Notes under the pieces: model-generated | Databases searched by the model: none | Seen by the model: the letters and a program-made list of their open reading frames with translations, nothing else | What the model was told of the DNA's origin: nothing | Position numbers and translations under genes: made by a program | Assembly: GCF_037975245.1 (NCBI RefSeq) | Contig: NC_092572.1 | Location: 18,437,989 to 18,501,988, forward strand | Length of the DNA stretch: 64,000 bases | DNA from: Apostichopus japonicus | Lineage: Eukaryota > Echinodermata > Holothuroidea > Aspidochirotida > Stichopodidae | Direction: 5' to 3' | Shown here: one piece after another, positions 30,001-42,000 of the stretch | Layout of the letters: each line of letters opens with the position of its first letter | How positions within the stretch are numbered: the stretch's first letter is position 1

Positions 30001-33000
30001 GCATAAAGCCTCATTTAGTATTCTAGTATTAATAAGAAGATTGTGCTTCCATCTCAATGCACAGATCTGGATAAACAAAATATTATAACAAATGAAATTT
30101 ATAATTGGATATAACCCCAATAGTTTCATAGTGTTTAATCATGTGACCAATGATCCCCAATGTCCTCAACTAATTCCCTTGACTAAAGAAGACAAAATGA
30201 AATTCAATGAGATTATACGTCACCCAAGTCTTGTATATTCTTACCTACAAACACATTGAAGTTACAGAAATCTGATGAGCCAAGATTATCTGAGCAAAAG
30301 CATGTAACAGGAGTAGTAGTTCCTGCTTGGAAAGTGCTTCCAGCTGGAGGGTTGCAATTGACTGTTAGAGTACCTTGTTCAGCATCATTACAAGTGGGGG
30401 ATGTTGTGAAACTGTTGACAGTGCCAACTGGACAACCAGACAACACAGGTGCATTGTTTGCAGCTGCTGAATGAACAAAAAAAACACAACTTGAAGAATT
30501 GTCAAATAAATGAGATTATTTGATGTTTAAAGTAGAAAGCAGCCTTATTTTCTGAATTCCACTTTTGTATTTTCAGATTATTCATTTGAATTGTATGCAT
30601 AAAGCCTCAATTAGTATTCTAGTATTAATAAGAAGATTGTGCTTCCATCTCAACGCATAAATCTGTATAAACAAGAAATAGTAACAAGTGAAATTTATAA
30701 TTGGATATAACCCCAACAGTTTCATAGTGTTTAATCATGTGACCAATGATCCCTAATGTCCTCAACTAATTCCCTTGACTAAAGAAGCCAAAACCTCAAT
30801 TAGTATTCTAGTATTAATAAGAAGATTGTGCTTCCATCTCAATGCAGAGTAAGGATAAACAAGATATAAGAACAAATGAAATTTATTATTGGATATAACC
30901 CCAATAGTTTCATAGTGTTTAATCATGTGACCAATGATCCCCAATGTCCTCAACTAATTCCCTTGACTAAAGAAGACAAAATGAAATTCAATGAGATTAT
31001 ATGTCACCCAAGTCTTGTATATTCTTACCTACAAACACATTGAAGTTACAGAAATCTGATGCGCCAAGATTATCTGAGCAAACACATGTAACAGGAGTAG
31101 TAGTTCCTGCTTGGAAAGTGCTTCCAGCTGCAGGGTTGCAATTGACTGTTAGAGTACCTTGTTCAGCATCATTACAAGTGGGGGATGTTGTGAAACTGTT
31201 GACAGTGCCAACTGGACAACCAGACAACACAGGTGCATTGTTTGCAGCTGCTGAATGAACAAAAAAAAACACAGCTTGAAGAATTGTCAAATAAATGAGA
31301 TTATTTGATGTTTAAAGTAGAAAGCAGCCTTATTTTCTGAATTCCACTTTTGTATTTTCAGATTATTCATTTGAATTGTATGCATAAAGCCTCAATTAGT
31401 ATTCTAGTATTAATAAGAAGATTGTGCTTCCATCTCAACGCATAGATCTGTATAAACAAGAAATAGTAACAAGTGAAATTTATAATTGGATATAACCCCA
31501 ACAGTTTCATAGTGTTTAATCATGTGACCAATGATCCCTAATGTCCTCAACTAATTCCCTTGACTAAAGAAGCCAAAACCTTAATTAGTATTCTAGTATT
31601 AATAAGAAGATTGTGCTTCCATCTCAACGCAGAGTAAGGATAAACAAGATATAAGAACAAATGAAATTTATTATTGGATATAACCTCAATAGTTTCATAG
31701 TGTTTAATCATGTGACCAATGATCCCCAATGTCCTCAACTAATTCCCTTGACTAAAGAAGACAAAATGAAATTCAATGAGATTATATGTCACCCAAGTCT
31801 TGTATATTCTTACCTACAAACACATTGAAGTTACAGAAATCTGATGCGCCAAGATTATCTGAGCAAAAGCATGTAACAGGAGTAGTAGTTCCTGCTTGGA
31901 AAGTGCTTCCAGCTGCAGGGTTGCAATTGACTGTTAGAGTACCTTGTTCAGCATCATTACAAGTGGGGGATGTTGTGAAACTGTTGACAGTGCCAACTGG
32001 ACAACCAGACAACACAGGTGCGTTGTTTGCAGTTGCTGAATGAACAAAAAAAACACAGCTTGAAGAATTGTCAAATAAATGAGATTATTTGATGTTAAAA
32101 GTAGAAAGCAGCCTTACTTTCTGAGTTCCACTTTTGTATTTTCAGATTATTCATTTGAAATTTATGCATAAAGCCTCATTTAGTATTCTAGTATTAATAA
32201 GAAGATTGTGCTTCCATCTCAATGCACAGATCTGGATAAACAAGATATTATAACAAATGAAATTTATAATTGGATATAACCCCAATAGTTTCATTGTGTT
32301 TAATCATGTGACCAATGATCCCAATGTCCTCAACTAATTCCCTTGACTAAAGAAGACAAAAAGAAATTCAATGAGATTATATGTCACCCAAGTCTTGTAT
32401 ATTCTTACCTACAAACACATTGAAGTTACAGACATCTGATGCGCCAAGATTATCTGAGCATGAGCATGTAACGGTAGTAGTAGTTCCTGCTTGAAAATTG
32501 CTTCCAGCTGCAGGGTTGCAATTGACTGTTAGAGTACCTTGTTCAGCATCATTACATGTGGGGGATGTTGTGAAACTGTTGACAGTGCCAACTGGACAAC
32601 CAGACAACACAGGTGCATTGTTTGCAGTTGTTTCGTCTGGTGACAAAAGATTAAAATACAGTGACAATTATGTGAAAGGTTTTGAAGAAAGGGACAGGTT
32701 TCTCAAGAGTGATTCTGCTGATAGCATGATGATAAGCAGGACCAGAAGGAATTTTCACTCATTATTATTATTTTCACATTATCATGAAACCATAAGTCAG
32801 TTACTGACAGGATAGAGATTATCCAATTCAACTAAAGATACAATTTTTAACTGATCAATGCAAGCATACTGTACAGTCAATAACTGACAGAATGATGGGT
32901 ACCCCATTTAAAGATGATTGTTTTCTAACTCATCAATGCAAGCATATATTGGTAACTGACATCACGCTGAGTACAGTATCTTTAACACATTAATGCAAGC

Positions 33001-36000
33001 ATATATGTCACTAACTGACAGGTCGAAAAGTAAGCAATTAAATGACAGATATATGATGTTTTAACCCTCAATGGAAGAAGACTGCACTTATCATTTACTG
33101 ACAGGATGATGAGTATCCCAGTAAAAGATGGATATGTTTCTTTAACTCATCAAAAGTACCCAATTATGGATTTGGTTTTAGCACATCAATACAAGCAGGT
33201 ATCCTTAACTGACACGATCATGAACACTCAATTAAATTAGATACAGCATGGTTTTTAACTCATCAAATTGTACCCAAGTAAATGATGGACATATATATGT
33301 GGGGTTAGCTCATCAATCCAAGGTTTTTGGATGATGAATACCCAATTAAATTGTATATGTTGTTTTAACTCATCAAAAGCACCCACTTATGGTTTTAGCA
33401 CAACAATGCAAGCAGATATATTTAACTGACTGGATGATGAGTACCTAATAAAATGATGGATATTTGTAGTTTTAAGCTCATGAATGCAAGCATAGGGTTG
33501 TAAAACCTTGCTGAATTTCTTGCTGACACTTGCTAGTACTGGCAATTTCCCACCATATTCGTAAAGCAGTCAAGGGAGGCTGCATGCTCATGCATGGGCG
33601 GCGATCCGTACTTCCGAGTGGGGGGGATATGACCTTGTTGACTATCTAAGCGTAGCGCCACCATGAGTTGGCGCGAAGCGTACAAGAAAATTTTGGGATT
33701 AACAAACCCTCTAGATGGCCGGAAACGGCACTTCCCGAGGTTTCCAAGCGCATATACCCAACTTTAAAATAGGGATGTCATGTCCGAAATATCTCATAAT
33801 CAGGATCCAAAATACTTTTTTTTTTAATTTCGGGTGTTATTTTGGGAAAATTGCCCCTGTCAATCTTGTTTCAGGCGCAACGTTAGAATGTTCGAGAGCT
33901 CTTTTATATTATTTGATGAAGAAAATGGCCTCATGCAGGCTATTATAGGCCTATACACATGCAATACACAATTACACATAGTTACATTCCTAGGTACCGA
34001 TTGCTAGGGCATCCAGGTGAAACGTGTATTAAGCATTACCCTGGTAACATGAGATTCTCAGCTGTTCGAGGGAACATGTGCGTGTGTAGGCCTACTATAG
34101 GGCCTATATGAATACTATGAGGGTGCATATATGTACTATATCAATACCGTGGGCGCAATTATACATTTTGTTGTTATAGGGCCAATGAAGCCTACAGTCA
34201 ACTATTCTTGCTTTATAAAGACGCTTTATTTGAAAAGATCGCACTGCGTTTATGGTAGGCGAGAAATGAAGCTAAAAAAGAGCCGTACATTAACGATGAT
34301 GCATAAATGTAGGCATGAAAATATTCTTATCCCTGGCATTTGGTGGGGGGGATATGGTGTATTACATCCCCTCCACCCATTTTCATGGGGGGGATATATC
34401 CCCCCCTTCCCCCCCAGGATCGCCGCCCATGTGCTCATGCAAGCAACAAGGTATAATAAGGGCTGCCTTAATGTCCTATGATGGAGTTGTGACAAAATGT
34501 CCTAATGTTAAAATATTTAATTCATTGTTTTAAATAACTCTAAGCTTCTTGTTATTAATTATAATTCCCTTTCTTGTATACAGGTGCAGGAATTTTACCG
34601 CCTACTAGGACTGCAAATTTACTGCAAATCTGGTTTGCAAAGTTTTCCAGCCCTGTGCAAGCATAGATCATTAATTGACAGGATGATGAGATGACATCAG
34701 AGAATAGAAAATTAAAAAATAACATTCTGTTATGTGGATGAAAACTGTGATCATCTGATAAAAGGCCTATAAAGCAGCATTACGTGACCCGTGTACCATC
34801 AGACAGCACATCGGATAATTTGTGGTTTACTACTATCACCAAGTCATAGGTACTTAAAGTACCAGTCATCACCTAACTGTACCACAATAAAAACCTCATG
34901 CTGTTGGTGAATTGTGTCAAAATGTGTTGAACCTAGGGCACAAATCTTTACCAAGCTGTTCAGAAGTGACATTCATGCTATGCTAGTGATTGACCACTGG
35001 GGGCAAACTGAATTGTGTGAGACTGTCCCAAAGACTTCTACCCGTGATGTGCAGTGTTGCCCTTATATCTCCCCCATGGATCTCTATTCCCCTTGTACAG
35101 TAAAGTAACTTTCGTTAAATTCATGCCTGCCACCTATTTCCCAAAATGAATTTACCATTGCAGCTCAAGGCCTTCCCACACATGTTATCACCCTAAATAA
35201 AAAGTGCAACTTCACAACTAGACTACATGGTTAGAAGAAGTGCTAACTGTTAGTGATTTTTCATTGATAGTTAACATATAAATCTACAATGTAACAATAC
35301 AGAACATATTTCACACAAACGATTCCCAAATAATCCCTAGAAGCAGTTTTTGCACAAACCGAGGGCAAAAACTGCGGAAAGAGGATCACTCAGTTTCGTG
35401 CAACTAACTTCCTAAAAAAATCATTACAGCTGCAGACAGCATCATTACACCATTTTGTGATAAATTATCCTATCACTTAGGTATGTTTTTTTAACCATAT
35501 GATATATTGATCAATTGTATACACAGAAAATGTATACGTTGAATGTGATGGAAACTTCGAAAATGAGTTTCTGTATGTACAATAAGTGACATACAGTTTG
35601 TTGTGTACTATAAGCCCATTCAAATCATAGGTAGAGTAGATCTATCACAACACCTTTTACATGATTCCAAAGAAACAACAGCAATGTTGAATGTTTTCCC
35701 TTTTCAACATTGCTCAACATTCAACTTTCAAGTGCTGACTGTGGTAAGCCTACACTTTTCATTAGTCCAAATGACTGACATCTACTGTACGTTGCAGTTA
35801 CAGTACATGTCATAAACTGTGCTGCCAGTTTCCTAGAAAATGTAGTGCACAATTGTCTACAACTAGTTGATTGTGTCAATGACTTATAAATAATTGGGCA
35901 CAAATTTTACACGATTGTAGAATATTGTCTACAGGAGTTCAACGATGACAATACTGTGTTTGGCTTTGGGTATCTCTATCGGTGCTGTTCAATCTCCAAC

Positions 36001-39000
36001 TCTACTCTCACCTACACCTCAAACCATAAGCCTTGTTTTCTAAAGGAATTTAGGGGATTCACCAGCAAACCACCTGAACATCAGCTATTTCAAACTTGCA
36101 ATTTGACCTTCCCAAAAGAAAGAGCTAGTGTGTGTGAAGCATAAATAAAGGCCTGAGCACATATATAAGCAGACAGTTAGTTAAAGTACACTTGACTAAA
36201 CAGTGTGAATTACTTTCAGAACATTAAGGTAGCTATAAGGCAATAATACTGCCCTTACTGTGAATCAAAAATCAAAACAAAACAAAAAGACAGAAAGAGA
36301 ATGTTTGTTAACAGAGGGGAATGGTGACAACAATGTTGAACGAATCACTTTAACAGCCATATCGGTGGCAAAGATCTGAGATTAGAGTGACTCCACAATT
36401 GCCAATGTACAATTTTGAAAGTTTGTTTTCGACAGTTGATAGTTTGAAATTTTCAAGCATAAGCTCTCATTTTTCTTGAGTGTTGAAATGTATAAACTTA
36501 TCAATAACAAAAAGCACAAAGAAATTAAACTGCTTAGAGATTCTTTGCATTATTGATAAAGGTAATGTCCTTTTTGGTGTCATGAAATGAACTTTTCTTT
36601 CCTTTTAAATTAATGTGTTGTGCAGAAGAGATGAATGCAAATAAAAAATGAAAAATAAAGTTGATAGCTTGATAGTTGTTTATTACACAGTTGCTTCAGA
36701 TCAAAGTAGATCTGATAAGTGCTCCCTCTAGCAACTGCTAACAATCTTCACTACAAAAGGCAGCTACATACCTGTAGCTCAACTTAAGAAATTACAAACT
36801 GCCATTTCCCACATGTTCTAATATTCCACTTACCATCATTCACTACTATATTAAAGCTGCACGTCGCAGTAATGCCTCCAGAGGTGAATGTGTACGTCAT
36901 TTGCATTGCAGCAGTGCCAAGTTGGGTGAATGTATTAGGATTTACAGGATTGTTAGCACCCGCAACACCGATGCTAGTAGGTGCCGTCCATTCAACAAAT
37001 ACAAAAGGAAGAGATGTCATGGAAGCTTGACTCAAAGGAAGAAAAATATCTCCAGGACAATTGTTGATCACAGGACCAGCCACTGAAATGAAAAGTGGGT
37101 ATGCTCTGTTACTGAAATTGAGTGAAATAATAATGCAGCTAATTACCTAAAACATCATAATGCTCAGTTGGAGCAATGACTGTCACATAAGTCCTTGTTA
37201 AGGAAACTACATTCATGAGAATCACAAAAAAGGGGTGATGAATCAGAAATGCAATGATTCCTTCTCATCAAAAACACTTAAATTACAAAAAATAGACTAT
37301 AAAGTGAACAAACAGGCATCTTTTGTTTAGTGGTGCTGGCATTATTTATGTCAAATGAAAGATTGTGAGCACACCCATTGTCACAATATCACAAAAAGAT
37401 CAATTTAAGGGTTAGACTTTTTTTTATCAACATATCTAGAATTTGTGTGTCCCTATTCAGTCTACTTACTACAACTACAACGTTGCACACAAATAATTTT
37501 TTTCAATTCTCAATCATTGGTAACTTCAGTGATAAGCACAGTACTAAAGTTTGCTGACCTACCTTTGCATCTATTATGATAAACACTTGAATTGCAAAAG
37601 CAAAAACTTTATTCATAACCTACCAGTGGCCTGATCTACAACTTGCTGTGATGTTAGGCTCTGATATAAGATGCCTGTGTCTTGAAGAAAGGAGCATCTG
37701 GAAAAAAATGATATACCATTTCTAGATATTGTCAAATCGGGTCAATAAAGAATATTAGCATAGAAACATGACAAATCAAAGCAAGGGGAATCTGCAGCAT
37801 AAAGATCACCATTTCTAGATACTATAACTCCAACAAGCAATACAGTAACATGCAAGTGCAAAAGAAAAGAAAGGGGCATCTGCAATATCAAGAAAACCAT
37901 TTTTATTTGTAGTTGTATACTGTAAGACCAATAAGGAATAAGCACAGTTACATGCATATCCAAAATAAAAGAAAGGGGCATCTACAAAATTACGAAAACA
38001 ATTTTTATTTGTAGTTGTTAACTGTAAGGCCAATAAGGAATACGCACAGTTACATGAATATTAAAGATAAAAGAAAGGGGCAGCTGCTGAGGGATGCAGC
38101 CCTAAATTCAATTACAGTGCCCAGTTAAATATGCCTGGCTATCAAGGAGGCTCATGAGAGTAAAAGATAAAACAGTGTGTTTTAATGTTATAGAAAGGCC
38201 TAGGAGTCTTCGGCATTGACTTAAATAGCACAGTAGACCGAACGTAAACTGTCATAAAGTCTCCACTTCAACATGTTGATATCCTATTACTTACATACAT
38301 TATTTCCGCTAATCAAGGCTATAATTTCGACCAATAACATCATCATCATCACACAACAGAGATGGCTTAACCCTGGTTTGTAAATACTGATATTGAATCG
38401 TTAGATTAGAAATTCTTTTGCAAAGAGGCAAAAACATTATTTCATCACAAAATGCAAAATATATTAAATTTCTAACCAACCACTGCATAAAATCCAAATT
38501 GCCTTGACTCATGGCAAAATTTATGCAATTTTAATTTTTGGTTTGCTAGCAAAATAACTATCCAGGTACAATGCATCTAAACTAGTACAGTAGCTGGTTT
38601 ATTAGGCTAGATGCCATGTGATAATGAAGCAGTATTATGAGTATAGTGCCTAACTAGCACTTAGTACTAGTACAGTAAAGGCTTCATAATTGACATACCC
38701 CCGTAATTGACGCACCTTCAATTATTACTAGCAACGATACAACAGGCCACCTAAACTTTTTGCAGTCAAGCAGAATTACATATTTCATGAGTTTGAATCC
38801 ATTTCAGCTATTTGCTGACCAAATTGTGGTATTTTTTAAGCTTTTAACACTCTCCCCCTAGCTTTGCACGTTTTTTGGGCATTTGGAAATCTTACATCCT
38901 AAAAATAACTAACATTACCTCAATATGATAACACTATTCTCTGGGAACTGACCTGTCTGAGCTTATAGGCTCAGAGCATAGCAAACAGCATCTTAAGTTT

Positions 39001-42000
39001 ATGGATGTAGACTAAGGCCTACACTACAGTTAGCTCATCGACGAATGTGTCAATTTAGGGGTAGGCCTATGTTCGTTGCGTAGGCACTGGACAATACATA
39101 TTTTGAGATCATTACATTCCTGAGAAACTGCACCTATGAAAAATGCATAAAGTTGAGTGACTTGAATTTTTCGTTGATAGACATCGTTATTCAAATCATT
39201 AATTAAGCGTGTCCATTATGAGCCCACCATTCTACTAGTAGCATGGTCACTTCGAAGTTTGGACACCTAAGCCTTAAAACACCCCAAAACTAAATCTTCT
39301 GGTATAAATCACATGAAAATATACTTGATATGGTGTGAGAAATTTGTTATAGTACGATACACGGCCAAACTTTCTTTCCTGCAAACTGTTTTTACGTTGT
39401 ATTCCAAGAAGATTCTTCGTGATTGTGGAACTGGTATTTCTTTGCTAGAGTATTGCGAAGTTCGGACACCCAACCTACAGTGTGGCGCTGGTGATAAAAT
39501 TGGTGGCGCAGTTGCTCTTTCAGTAATTATAACTGACTTCATAGATCTCCGTCATTTTATTGACAAATATGTAAGTACTTTCTTGCACACGGGTCATTTT
39601 GGAGAGAAAATAACTGTAGCTTTGTAGTTTTTGGTGAAATTTGGCTCTTCCTTTAGGTTTTCATGGTGGAATCGTGTATTTCTTAGGGTGTCCGAACTTC
39701 GCAGTGTTCCGAACTTTGCAGTACTGACTATACTAGTAGCACTGACTGAGTAGGTCTAGGCCTAGTAATAGTAGTATAGGCCCTAGGCCTAGTCAGTATT
39801 GCGAAGTTCCGAACACTTCGAAGTTCGAACACCCCTAAGAAATACACAATTTCACCATGATAACCTACAGCAAGAGCCAATTACACAAAAAAACTACAAA
39901 GCTACAGTTATTTTCTCTCAAAAATGACCCATGTTCAAGCAAGTACTTACATTTTTGCCAAAAAAGTTATAGTTTTGGGGTGTTTCAAGGCTAAGCCTAG
40001 GTGTCTGAACTTCGAAGTGTCCATGCTACTAGGCCTAGGCTAGAACTTAAAGTACAGAATTATTGACTATAATTTAAAGCTGGGTGGGGTCTTAGACTTA
40101 AAACAAGGATATACGTTGGCCTAGGCTAATACAGTTTAAATTAAGCATAGAATAATCTGAAGCCTTAGCGAAGGCCAACTTTCCTAACAGTACTGTAACT
40201 AAGTTCTGTGATACTGTTACTTGTGTGTTATGTTAGACTATTGCCTACTCTCCTGCCCTAGCCTAGGCCCTAGATCTTCTTTTGTATGGCTAACGTTAAG
40301 CGTATCAAACGTACAGTAGCAAATCTACGCAGGCATACAGTTTTAGTGTTGTTGTTGTTTTTTTACTTTTGTAATGTTCCGAATTTGACTTCCGAGTTAC
40401 TGTTGTAGAACCTCTCTGTTAGAAGATATTTTCAATAGACATGTGCTCTGTTTTCGAGTTGCTCGTTTTTTCTCTCCACGAAGGCATCTTATCATTCTTA
40501 TGTAATAATTATTAAGTATTATTATTATTTCACTTAGCCGAGTCCGACCCCTGAGCTGTATGCCTTTATATCGGAACGGTATCGTAGGTACGGTGGAGTA
40601 GTACTCCGCGTCTCGTCAGGCTGTCATGATTTCTGACATATAGCCTAAGCTACTGTCGTCTGCATCAGTTTAGCCTATTCCATTTTAAATAAGGTTAAAT
40701 TGTATGATTATTATTCTATTTTATCTAATTTGTTATTCATATTCTCCTTTAAACTAAGTTTTATCTAATACAATTTTTCTTTTAATAATATGTTAAATAA
40801 TTTACAATAATTTTTTTTCGATTATTTGCGTTAAAGTGACATTATTACAACTTCTTATCCCCATCTTCAGCCACAGAAAGCCTTGCAAACGTCATGAGAG
40901 CCTTGCAACTTGCTTTCTGACAACTTTTTAGGCTACTGTCGTCTGCCATTGGCTTATTCCATTTTAAGTTAGGTAGAAAGAAATTGTTTTATAGCTGTCC
41001 GCGACATGTGTATATACATACATATATAAAAAACTATGTTTCGATGATACATAGCAATCCCTCCTCTGACAAATTGCCAAAGGCACAAGAGAATATCTTT
41101 TTCCATATATTATCAAACGGAATCTGTTTTCTTTTTATTGAGGCTTGGACTTCAGAGTGCAGAATGAGTATGAGCGGAAGTATAAGTGGTGCGAAAATTG
41201 AGGCAAATGAAGATATATATATAATTGAAATCGTACCGGTAATGAGTTAGAAAATCAAGAACGGTGGAAAAAAAACTTCCAGCCCACACCGGTATTCGAA
41301 CCCGGGCCTCCCGCTTTGTACGCAGACACCCTAACCACTAGGCTATGGACGCTGATTGTATGTCCAGAGGTTCGAAACCTAAAACGGTAAGGAAGGTCGT
41401 AATGCCACTGCAGGCGTTTGTCACCGGTATGACCGGTATAACATGTATTGGCTGATACATCATCAAATGAATTTGTGATAACAGTTTATACTATTTTTAT
41501 TTAGTGGCCGAGCATACATTAGAATGAGATCAACATGTAGTAGACTAAATTGTAAACCATGTTTGTAACGTACAACTTCTCCATGAGGCTTCTTTTATGT
41601 TATGTGATATCAAACCCCCAACCGTCCCACCCCATCCCCACCCCATCCCATACGCTCTCGAGCGAACTACAAAGAAGCGTATATGAAGGACGGATTGAAG
41701 CATCAAGAGGTGCGGTGTATACATATCAGGTTATTGTGCAGTGTTGAATTTAAGGGAAGATACATACAATTGCTTACCTGAATTCGATATTTCCAGTTGC
41801 AGGTGCAGCAGCCTGGTATGTGAGTACTACTGGTGTGTTCTTCAAGTTACTGTTTGTCGTTCCAACGCTGCTAGTAGTCTGAGTACCGCAATTGTAGACG
41901 TTATATTCGTTAGTAGGCAGCAAGGGATTTCCGTTGACTTGAGTAAATGTTCCAACAAGTGCATTGGTGTTAGTATCTCGAGCTTGGCATATTAACTCTC

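Larger units (their letters stand above)
27385..32408. repeat. Class D tandem exon array with ~784 and ~597 bp units
   Basis: Exon starts are spaced 783, 784, 597, 598, 784, 785 and 595 bp apart. The long units carry a second copy of a ~190 bp intron piece (starting cctcaattagtattctag), so two unit forms alternate along the array. The block at about 27390-28090 and that at 28173-28873 look identical by eye. Confidence 0.9.
32637..36833. other. 4.2 kb intron between exon 4 and the D array
   Basis: Positions 32810-33500 contain loosely repeated words (ctgacaggatgatgagtac, aactcatcaa, aatgcaagcata), a degenerate tandem array. The transposon at 33594-34431 follows. From 34450 to 36830 nothing supportable is seen. 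Confidence 0.6.

Noticed and set aside
27455-32043. Plus-strand open frames opposite each class D exon
   Set aside because: They are antisense shadows of real exons: their sequence follows exon conservation and lacks any domain.
1587-32636. Mutually exclusive splicing of HYR exons, as in Dscam
   Set aside because: Phase would allow skipping, but I see no docking or selector sequences; all exons may simply be included.
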